Below are positions 55,557-64,000 of a stretch of 64,000 nt of DNA, piece after piece (position 1 is the stretch's first letter; each line of letters opens with the position of its first letter). The notes below the pieces were generated by a model. That model made no database searches, had not been told where the DNA came from, and was given only the letters and a program-made list of their open reading frames with translations. Source of the DNA: Rheinheimera sp. 4Y26 (GTDB lineage: Bacteria; Pseudomonadota; Gammaproteobacteria; Enterobacterales; Alteromonadaceae); the NCBI RefSeq assembly GCF_025245835.1, contig NZ_JAOBWS010000001.1, positions 558,001 through 622,000 on the forward strand. Direction: 5' to 3'. Both the position numbers and the translations under genes were made by a program.

Positions 55557-57848
55557 TTAATTATTAAGTAAATAAGGGCGGCGATATCCGAAGATGCCGC
55601 TGGATAACATATCTGACACATCAAATCCGGCTGAATCACCGAATCCTTTTAACACAAAACGTAACGCAATGCCGCTGTCCAGTTTCACCGGATTGTTTGG
55701 ATTATTCACCAACAACTCCAGATTGGTTTCAATCTGACGGCGGGCAACCAGCCGGATAGCCCAGCAACAGGATTCGTATTGCAGACCAATATTGGCTTCA
55801 ATCATCCGGTCATTATTGATATCACGGTAATAACTGGCAACTGCCTGCCACTGGTCGGCAATCGGCATAGTGCCGAGTGCACCAAGCTGGGCAATTTCGG
55901 TGTTTGAGACATAACGGCTGTATCTATGGTTCAACTGAAAAAGTTTTTTATCATCACTGCGATAATCCAGCGTGACATTACTTTTCACCATCCGTTTATT
56001 TTCCGCATCATATTGCACACCACCATTGAGGAACCAGTTCTGTTGCCAGTGCACTAAAGTCTCGGCGGCAAAAATGGATTCAGTGGCTGAAATAGCCTGC
56101 GGATCTGTATTGCTGTCAGAGGGATCCAGCAAAGCCGGGGTTTTTGGGTCGGCCAAAAACAAAATCTGACCCATGCTGAACCTGAAGCGTTCGGTTTCGT
56201 TGGCGTCGTACACTCTGGTGGTCCAGCCCAGTGTCAGCTGATTGGCGTCGTTGATCCTATCCAGACCTGAATAACGGTTCTGGCGGAATAAACCCGAATA
56301 GTCGTCCTGTAATCTGGCAGTGTCGTACAGTTCAATATTGCGTTGATCGCGAAACGGGATATACAAATATTGCAGCTGGGGTTCCAGCGTTTGCACTGAA
56401 TCCTGACCAAACCAGTTGGTGTCACGCTCAAAATTCAGTTTACCGTTCAGGCTGAGTTTCGGCAGGCTGCGTGCGACCGATTCATCCAGAACTACACCAG
56501 GCTCAGTGGTTTTTTGCTGATAATAGGTATGCAGCAAACTGCCTTCAAAGGTCAGTTCCAGTGCTGGTGTGCTGTACGGCAGCCGCACTGTGGGTTCCAG
56601 GTGCACCCGATCTGCGCTGCGTTTGTAAAGGTCGTCATTCTCAAAATGGGCATATTGACCGGCCCACAGCAGCTGAACATTCTCAGTAAGCTGCAGCGGC
56701 TTGGCTGAACTAAAATCCCACTGGGGTAAAGCACTAAAGGCTTTGTTGTAGTTCCCCAGAATTTCAAAACCCTGCAGCTGGATATCAGAATGCACATAGT
56801 CGCCGTAATAACTCAGATTGGCCTGGCGATACAGCTGAGTATCACTCTGGTTATTGATGGCGGAACCCAGCTCTGTCAGGTACGCATCGTCACTGACGTC
56901 GGTAAAATCGACACTGGCGCGCCAGCGATCGCTAAAATCAGCCAGATGGCTGACATGAGATAAATAACGGGCACCAAAGTCTGCCGCTTTTTCCTGGTCT
57001 TTATCCAGATATTCCAGATACAAAGAACCACGGTGCGCTTCGGTCAGATAACGGAATTCAGAGTTCAGCTGTGTGCCACGCTGGCTCATATAACGGGGCG
57101 TGAGCGTGGCGTCGTAGTTGTCGGCCAGGTTCAGATAATAAGGCAGGGCGACATCGAGCCCGAGTTTTTGTGAACTGCCGATATTGGGAAATAACACGCC
57201 GGTTTTGCGTTTATTGCTGACCGGATAAGTCATATAAGGCAGATACAATACCGGCACCCCTTTGATTTTCACAAAGGAATTCCAGGCTTCGCCCCAGCCA
57301 TCATCGGCATTAATTTGAATTTTTTCAGCTTCTAAAGCCCAGCCGTTATCACCATCCGGACAAGTGGTAAAACTGGCCTGATTCAGCTCAACACTTTGAT
57401 CTGAAGCTGACATTTGCGCCGCATAACCGCGGCCGGCCTGGCCTAAAAAGCGGTATTCAGCATCCTGCAGCGTGACTTTGTTTTCGGCGAGCAAGGCGCT
57501 GAACGAGCTGCTGCTCACTTTGAGCATAGAGCTGTAATAACTGATGCCACCGTCGGCGGACATGCTCTGCTCTGGTTTACTAAAACGGGCGCTGGGTGCA
57601 GTTAATAAAGTATCGCGGTAAGTGAGCTGTACTGTGTCACTAAATTCCGCTATCTGGTTGCCAATCAGTTCAGCCCGGCCTGAGTCAATGCGCAGCTGAT
57701 TGTCGTTTTTATTGAGGCTGGCCAGTATGGGCGGCAAGTCGGGTTTGGGGTAGCACTGCAGTACTGGTGTGGTGGCATGCGAAAACCATGGCGCAGCAGC
57801 ACCACCGATCGCCAGCAGTATCCATTGATTTAATAAAGTTCGTTTCAT
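55557..57848 (-). CDS. lptD: LPS-assembly outer-membrane protein LptD
   Basis: LptD with LptE places lipopolysaccharide in the outer leaflet. The 763-residue product has a signal peptide (to about residue 25, SHA), an OstA/LptA-like beta-jellyroll N-terminal domain and a C-terminal 26-strand barrel. The four cysteines that make the two essential interdomain disulfides in E. coli are all present (C32, C163, C694, C695). Its stop touches the surA start region, and it is divergent from amgK with 131 bp between. Confidence 0.97.
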   Translation of the reverse strand: MKRTLLNQWILLAIGGAAAPWFSHATTPVLQCYPKPDLPPILASLNKNDNQLRIDSGRAELIGNQIAEFSDTVQLTYRDTLLTAPSARFSKPEQSMSADGGISYYSSMLKVSSSSFSALLAENKVTLQDAEYRFLGQAGRGYAAQMSASDQSVELNQASFTTCPDGDNGWALEAEKIQINADDGWGEAWNSFVKIKGVPVLYLPYMTYPVSNKRKTGVLFPNIGSSQKLGLDVALPYYLNLADNYDATLTPRYMSQRGTQLNSEFRYLTEAHRGSLYLEYLDKDQEKAADFGARYLSHVSHLADFSDRWRASVDFTDVSDDAYLTELGSAINNQSDTQLYRQANLSYYGDYVHSDIQLQGFEILGNYNKAFSALPQWDFSSAKPLQLTENVQLLWAGQYAHFENDDLYKRSADRVHLEPTVRLPYSTPALELTFEGSLLHTYYQQKTTEPGVVLDESVARSLPKLSLNGKLNFERDTNWFGQDSVQTLEPQLQYLYIPFRDQRNIELYDTARLQDDYSGLFRQNRYSGLDRINDANQLTLGWTTRVYDANETERFRFSMGQILFLADPKTPALLDPSDSNTDPQAISATESIFAAETLVHWQQNWFLNGGVQYDAENKRMVKSNVTLDYRSDDKKLFQLNHRYSRYVSNTEIAQLGALGTMPIADQWQAVASYYRDINNDRMIEANIGLQYESCCWAIRLVARRQIETNLELLVNNPNNPVKLDSGIALRFVLKGFGDSAGFDVSDMLSSGIFGYRRPYLLNN

Positions 57849-57979
57849 CCCGCAGTCTCAGAGTAGAAGCCTTGCTGCAGTTGCATTGTTGCAAAAACAG
57901 CAGGTTGGCCATGATAAAGCAATTTTATGGTTGTTGCTAATCAGATATAGTGCGCACTTTGACCTGATGGGAGTAAAAA

Positions 57980-59669
<1,690 letters not shown>

Positions 59670-59670
<1 letters not shown>

Positions 59671-60467
59671 TGTGGGGAAAACTGCTGGGTGCCATGTTTG
59701 GCATGGCCTTGTTTAAATGGCCGGGTTTGCTGCTTGGGCTATTGATAGGGCATTGGTTTGATCGCAGTCTTCGTTCCTCTTTTGAGGACTCGGGTGGTTT
59801 TGCTGCGTTGAAAAAAGATAACAGTGAAGCGCAAGGCGTGTTTATGTACAGCACCTTCGCCGTGATGGGGCATCTGGCCAAAGCTGATGGTGTGGTGACC
59901 AGCGCTCATATTGATAAAGCCACCGAGTTTATGCAGCAACTTGGGCTGAACAGCAAACAGCAGCAGGAAGCCCAAAGAGCTTTTCGTGAAGGCAAGGCAG
60001 CGGATTTCCCGCTGTTGGCACAGCTGGCCTTGCTCAAACAAAGTTATCGCTGGCGGCCGGATTTATTGCAGCTGTTTTTAGAAATTCAGATCAGCATTGC
60101 TTATGTCGACGCGCATTTAAGTGCGGTTGAAGAACGGTTATTGCAACAACTGGCCGATGCTTTGTCGATTTCGGCCAGCAGACTGCAATACTTGCTTGGG
60201 CGTTATCAGGCAGAAGCGCGTTTTGCCAAAAGGCCGCGCCAGGCTGCAGCCAAATCCGATACCTTGCAGGACGCTTATCAATTGTTAGGGGTTAAACCCG
60301 ATTGCAGCGAGAGCGAACTGAAAAAAGCCTATAAAAAACAAATGGCGCAGCATCATCCGGATAAACTGATGTCGCAGGGCCTGCCGGCAGAAATGCTGGA
60401 ACTGGCTAAACGTAAAACGCAGGATATTCAGGCCGCTTACGAGATGATTAAACAAAACCGCAGTTAA
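59670..60467 (+). CDS. djlA: DnaJ-like membrane co-chaperone DjlA
   Basis: DjlA is an inner-membrane type III J-protein that stimulates DnaK and affects envelope stress (Rcs) signalling. The 265-residue product has one N-terminal membrane segment (about 5-30, with LLGLLIGHWFD), a TerB-like helical domain (MGHLAKADGVVTSAHI), and a C-terminal J domain with the HPD motif in QHHPDKLMSQGLP. It follows murU with a 1-bp overlap. In E. coli it is adjacent to lptD, divergently, so the amgK-murU pair is an addition between the two. Confidence 0.95.
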
Positions 60468-60561
60468 TAAAAAATTCAGATTGCAGAGGGGGTCAGCCGC
60501 TGTGCTCCCCTGCAATATTGGGTTCGGATCTCAGCTTTGCCCTCTTGTGTTAATGCTGACG

Positions 60562-60918
60562 TCAACTCTTGTGATAAAACATAAAATACACCGCCCCTAA
60601 TAAACACAAACCAGCATACACATAATTCCATTTAAACGGCTCTTTCATATACAAAAGCGCAAACGGAATAAAAACCGACAGCGTAATGACTTCCTGCAAT
60701 ATTTTCAGCTGCGCCAGCGACAGCACCTGCGAGCCAATGCGGTTGGCCGGCACCATCAGCATATATTCAAAAAACGCGATACCCCAGGACACCAGCACCG
60801 CAATATAAATGGCCGAACCCTTGAGGTGTTTCAGATGGCCGTACCAGGCAAAAGTCATAAAAATATTGCTCAGTAACAGCAAAATAACGGTACTGAACAC
60901 CGGACTGGACGCAAACAT
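60562..60918 (-). CDS. DUF486 family small membrane protein
   Basis: The 118-residue protein has four predicted membrane helices and matches DUF486 (PF04342, a DMT-like family). LLLLSNIFMTFAWYGHLK at the start, SWGIAFFEYMLMVPANRIG in the middle, and FALLYMKEPFKWNYVYAGLC near the end are well conserved in the family as I know it. The function is unknown; SMR/EmrE-like transport is a guess based on size. ATG 60918 is chosen because GAGG lies 5 bp before it. It is a single gene. Confidence 0.85.
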   Translation of the reverse strand: MFASSPVFSTVILLLLSNIFMTFAWYGHLKHLKGSAIYIAVLVSWGIAFFEYMLMVPANRIGSQVLSLAQLKILQEVITLSVFIPFALLYMKEPFKWNYVYAGLCLLGAVYFMFYHKS

Positions 60919-61069
60919 AATCACCTCAAAAAGATAGCGGGATAAGGCGCAGATCCTAACATGGTAACCGGTAAAACGGCAGCTTGGGCGCTGCGGTCAG
61001 ATGGATGATAACAGTATAAATAATAATCATTTTTCTCCTTGCAATGACAAAACGCTGATCTAGATTTAT

Positions 61070-61102
61070 CGGTACAGAGTACCGTAGTGCTAAAATCGGT
61101 AC
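61070..61102. promoter_or_regulatory. CGGTAC repeats upstream of the PAS chemoreceptor gene
   Basis: CGGTAC-AGA-GTACCG (61070-61084) is a perfect 6-bp inverted repeat, and a third CGGTAC half-site follows at 61097-61102. The group lies 50-80 bp before the start codon, where an operator would be. No regulator is assigned. Confidence 0.4.
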
Positions 61103-61151
61103 TTTTTTATTGGCTTCACAAATTTATTGGCTTTACAAAGGATTGCCTACC

Positions 61152-62711
61152 ATGCGCCAGAATTTACCTGTCACCTCCAGAGAACGTACCTTTCCAGCCG
61201 AACAAAGGTTGATTTCGTCAACCGATGTGCGCGGCATTATTCAGTATTGTAACGATGCTTTTGTTGATATCAGTGGTTTTACCCGCGAAGAGTTGATAGG
61301 TGAGCCCCATAATCTGGTGCGCCATCCCGATATGCCGGAAACAGTGTTTTCCGGGATGTGGGACTATTTAAACGCTGGCAAATGCTGGATGGGCGTGGTG
61401 AAAAATCGCTGTAAAAATGGTGATTATTATTGGGTGAATGCTTATGTAACCCCTATTTTGCAGCAGGGCAAAGTAGTGGGTTATGAGTCGGTGCGGGTAA
61501 AGCCGACAGCGGAACAGGTAAAAAGAGCCGAAGAAGTTTACCGGCAGGTGCAGCAAGGGAAAAAACCGGTGGAGTCCTGGTTGCCTGAGGTCGCCAAAAT
61601 CCCCGTGGCCGCCGCCGCAGTGCTGCTGGTGACTGTCGCTGCGGCCAGTTGGTTAGGGCAACTTGGTGCAGGCGTGGCAGCGGCAGCCAGCAGTATGGCC
61701 TTGTTATGGATGGAAAAGTCAGGCACCAAACGAGCCCGGGACCAGCTAAAAGCGCAACTCAGTAATCCGTTTTTGTGCCCGGTCGCCAGTAAAGTGTATA
61801 CCGGCAAATCAGACAGCTGGGGCCAGCTGGAACTGGCACTGGTGACTGAAGCGGCGCATCTTCGCACCGTATTAACCCGGCTGGAAGATGCTGCGTTATT
61901 AGCGTCAAAAGAGTCGGCGCAAGCCCATGAGTTATCTGAAGCCACTTTGGGCTCAATCAGCTCGCAGCAGCAGGAAACAGATCAGACGGCCACAGCAATG
62001 AACCAGATGACCCATACCATTGCTGAAGTGGCGCAAAACGTTCAGCTCACCTCCAATCAGGCGGCCAATGCCAATGAGCTGACTTGTCAGGGCCGGATGG
62101 TGGCACAACAAACCAAAGAGGCGATTAATGCCCTGGCGCGTACAGTGCAGGCGATTTCAAATGCAGTAACAGACTTAGCGACTCAAACCTCCAGCATTAC
62201 TCAGGCTGCTGAAATTATTCAGCAAATTGCCGAACAAACTAATTTATTGGCGCTCAATGCGGCGATAGAAGCAGCCCGGGCCGGCGATCAGGGCCGTGGT
62301 TTTGCCGTGGTGGCCGATGAAGTGCGGCATCTGGCACAACGCACTCAGGAATCAACCAAACAAATTCAGGTGATTATTAATAATTTGCAAACTGGCGCTT
62401 CGGCGGCAGTTTCGGCCGCCAATGATGGTATTCATGCCACAGAGTTAGGGGTGGCTAAGGTGCAGGAAACCGAGCAGATGTTAAGCGGCATTATGGATGC
62501 GGTAAATATTATTGCCAAAATGGGGCATCAGATTGCCGTGGCGGTGGAAGAACAGGCCCATGTGTCTGAAGATATTAACCGTCAGGTCAGTCGTATTGCC
62601 GACTTAGCCGGTGACAGCTACCACAACAGTGAGCAGGCAGCAGCGGTCAGCAGCGATCTGGAGCGCAATGCCGAATCTTTGTATCAATTGGTGGAGCGTT
62701 TTAAAAAATAA
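61152..62711 (+). CDS. PAS-domain chemoreceptor (Aer-like)
   Basis: From ATG 61152 the 519-residue protein has an N-terminal PAS domain (about 20-115). Its motif [23 protein letters not shown] and the [20 protein letters not shown] segment match the FAD-binding PAS of Aer-type energy sensors. A hydrophobic region follows (about 145-190, [20 protein letters not shown]) and then a methyl-accepting signalling domain with the [18 protein letters not shown] hairpin. The PAS is cytoplasmic, so it probably senses redox or oxygen state rather than an external ligand. No HAMP domain is evident. GGA lies 9 bp upstream of the ATG. Confidence 0.92.
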   Translation: MRQNLPVTSRERTFPAEQRLISSTDVRGIIQYCNDAFVDISGFTREELIGEPHNLVRHPDMPETVFSGMWDYLNAGKCWMGVVKNRCKNGDYYWVNAYVTPILQQGKVVGYESVRVKPTAEQVKRAEEVYRQVQQGKKPVESWLPEVAKIPVAAAAVLLVTVAAASWLGQLGAGVAAAASSMALLWMEKSGTKRARDQLKAQLSNPFLCPVASKVYTGKSDSWGQLELALVTEAAHLRTVLTRLEDAALLASKESAQAHELSEATLGSISSQQQETDQTATAMNQMTHTIAEVAQNVQLTSNQAANANELTCQGRMVAQQTKEAINALARTVQAISNAVTDLATQTSSITQAAEIIQQIAEQTNLLALNAAIEAARAGDQGRGFAVVADEVRHLAQRTQESTKQIQVIINNLQTGASAAVSAANDGIHATELGVAKVQETEQMLSGIMDAVNIIAKMGHQIAVAVEEQAHVSEDINRQVSRIADLAGDSYHNSEQAAAVSSDLERNAESLYQLVERFKK

Positions 62712-62719
62712 TCAATGCC

Positions 62720-62750
62720 AGCACAGGGGCTACCGGCTCCTGTGCTGGTC
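62720..62750. terminator. Hairpin between convergent genes
   Basis: CCAGCACAGG (62720-62729) pairs perfectly over 10 bp with CCTGTGCTGG (62741-62750). It lies between the stops of the PAS chemoreceptor and the DUF3530 gene. No T-run follows, so it may pause or terminate transcription only in part. Confidence 0.5.
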
Positions 62751-62776
62751 GCCTGCCTAACCAATTCTCTGAATAA

Positions 62777-63556
62777 CTAATAACCTAAATAGCTAAGCCA
62801 GCCGTTAATTTCATTAAACACCCACTGCTGATTGAGCGCATCGTCCATGGAGCCTGGCAACAGCCGCTGCCGGTACAGCTCTTTAATATGTTTACGCACC
62901 AGTTGCTGGCGCAGTTTGCTGCTGGCTAGTACAAAAGCATTGTCCTGTTGCTGCTGAATATCGAGAGTCGGGATTTTATGTTTGGCCAGTGCCAGCGACA
63001 CAGCATCATTCAGTGCCGGCTCGGCGAGATAAGCGCTCAGCAGCACCAGTGCATCAGGTTTTGGCAGCTCACTGCTCTGATACAGCTGATTCAGTACTGC
63101 ACCGCTGCTGCCCTGAGCCACAACCACCACACTGCCGGTTTTGTTCTGCACTTTGCTCATCACTGCCTGTAAGCGTAATAACAGTTCATTCTGATAAGTT
63201 AATAAATTCTCGGCATCAGTGACTGGCAGCGGGTCGGGCACCATCACACTTAACGTATTCCAGCCGTAATCAACCAGTTGTTGCCGGAGCAGATTGATCA
63301 TGCGCGGACTGGCGGCATGTTGCGACCAGTCCGGCAGCAACACCACAGTGCCTTTGTTAAAAGCGGTCATGGCCGGTTTATACAAAGTCATAAATTGTTG
63401 TTCACCCGCCTGCAGTGGTGAAAATTCAGCGCTGGCCAGTTGACGTTGTAAATCCTGGGTGTGCAGGCTTTCGCTGCTGGCGGCAAGTTCAGCGGCGATA
63501 ACAGGGGGGCTGCAATAGAAAAGCAAACTCAGCATTGCTGTGATTGGTTTTAGCAT
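62777..63556 (-). CDS. Exported DUF3530 family protein, alpha/beta-hydrolase-like
   Basis: The 259-residue protein has a signal peptide ending in VIAAE (about 1-22). A single domain follows that resembles DUF3530 and the alpha/beta-hydrolase fold: GTVVLLPDWSQHAASPRMI, LVDYGWNTLSVMVPDP and VVVVAQGSSGAVLNQLY, where the Gly-x-Ser-x-Gly nucleophile elbow reads QGSSGA, with a Ser in the expected place. PDALVLLSAYL follows. The substrate is unknown; periplasmic location is inferred. It is a single gene. Confidence 0.78.
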   Translation of the reverse strand: MLKPITAMLSLLFYCSPPVIAAELAASSESLHTQDLQRQLASAEFSPLQAGEQQFMTLYKPAMTAFNKGTVVLLPDWSQHAASPRMINLLRQQLVDYGWNTLSVMVPDPLPVTDAENLLTYQNELLLRLQAVMSKVQNKTGSVVVVAQGSSGAVLNQLYQSSELPKPDALVLLSAYLAEPALNDAVSLALAKHKIPTLDIQQQQDNAFVLASSKLRQQLVRKHIKELYRQRLLPGSMDDALNQQWVFNEINGWLSYLGY

Positions 63557-63730
63557 CAGGCAAGTCCGGCTTTAGGTGATTGCAGTTAGTATCGGCCAAA
63601 GCAGAATAAACTTAAATCAGATTAGGCTTTTGCGGTGATTTGTTGTGGCGGGCTTCAGTGGCAAAATGCTGATATGACAGTGTTCGGCTGTACCAAAGGA
63701 CAACAGATAACAAAATTTTATCGCAGACAA

Positions 63731-63757
63731 AAAAAAGCCGCCCAGAGGCGGCTTTTT
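63731..63757 (-). terminator. Terminator of the OmpA-family gene
   Basis: AAGCCGCC (63735-63742) pairs with GGCGGCTT (63747-63754), flanked by runs of A and T, just after the minus-strand gene. Confidence 0.85.
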
Positions 63758-63773
63758 AAGATTCAAAGAACTA

Positions 63774-64000
63774 TTAACGCTGAACAGCTTCTTTGACTGA
63801 AGCAGTTACAGTGGCTTCGATACGACGGTTCACCGCGTGAGCAGCAGCAGTGTTACCGGCAGCACGTGGTTTAGTTACACCGTAACCTACAGCTTTTACG
63901 CGTGAAGATTCGATGCCAAACTGGTTAACCAGTACCGCAGCGATAGCGTCAGCACGACGCTGTGACAGCGCCATGTTGTAAGCTGGTTTACCTACGTTAG
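63774..64000 (-). CDS. OmpA-family protein, 3' end only
   Basis: Only the last 75 residues lie in the window; the frame is open to the edge. They form the end of an OmpA-like peptidoglycan-binding domain: NMALSQRRADAIAAVLVNQFG (the N..LS..RA pattern that contacts meso-diaminopimelate), VKAVGYGVTKPRA and NRRIEATV with the conserved Arg. The whole protein may be an OmpA/OprF-type porin or a lipoprotein; the missing N-terminus would decide. Its terminator lies 17 bp after the stop. Confidence 0.9.
   Translation of the reverse strand, partial: NVGKPAYNMALSQRRADAIAAVLVNQFGIESSRVKAVGYGVTKPRAAGNTAAAHAVNRRIEATVTASVKEAVQR

Noticed and set aside
60479-60515. Terminator after djlA
   Set aside because: ATTGCAG and CTGCAAT can pair, but the inner G/C runs are out of register and no T-run follows, so it was not listed as a terminator.

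Overview
The window reads as a chromosomal core segment of a gammaproteobacterium of the Alteromonadales/Chromatiales type, most like Rheinheimera. This is inferred from gene order and protein similarity recalled from the families; no search was run. Nearly everything is single-copy housekeeping DNA. No transposase, integrase, phage gene, rRNA or tRNA was seen.

Positions 1-39 kb follow the E. coli minute 2-3 order almost gene for gene. The 3' end of murG, then murC, ftsQ, ftsA, ftsZ and lpxC, form the end of the division and cell-wall cluster (no ddlB between murC and ftsQ). Next come a divergent dciA / M23 peptidase pair, secA, mutT, and the convergent yacG-zapD-coaE-pilD-pilC-pilB run. A five-gene island at 16.9-22.1 kb (flippase-like protein, DUF354 protein, methyltransferase, polyprenyl-phosphate-type glycosyltransferase, large GT-C-like membrane protein) separates pilB from the pilin gene pilA. 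It looks like a type IV pilin glycan modification locus. After it come nadC, a retropepsin-like protease, ampD-ampE, the pyruvate dehydrogenase locus pdhR-aceE-aceF-lpd with a perfect PdhR operator, an M13 metallopeptidase lipoprotein, acnB and yacL.

Positions 39-43 kb hold the nitrogen pair glnK-amtB behind a sigma-54/NtrC-type control region. A 1.26-kb gene-free stretch follows, with strong hairpins and a seven-copy 49/50-bp tandem array. Beyond it is a divergent DyP-type peroxidase-like gene with an altered heme pocket.

Positions 43-64 kb contain argR/mdh (divergent), ispB / rplU-rpmA-obgE, folA, a small DUF3718 protein, a chemoreceptor, and the outer-membrane/quality-control operon apaH-apaG-rsmA-pdxA-surA-lptD (minus strand). 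Divergent from lptD is amgK-murU-djlA (cell-wall sugar recycling plus a DnaJ-like co-chaperone). A DUF486 membrane protein, a PAS-type chemoreceptor, a DUF3530 protein and the 3' end of an OmpA-family gene close the window.

The most unusual items are the pilin-linked glycan island, the tandem-hairpin array downstream of amtB, the DyP-like protein lacking the expected distal arginine, a palindromic repeat element inserted between ftsA and ftsZ, and a hairpin that seems to be both the yacL terminator and an NtrC site.
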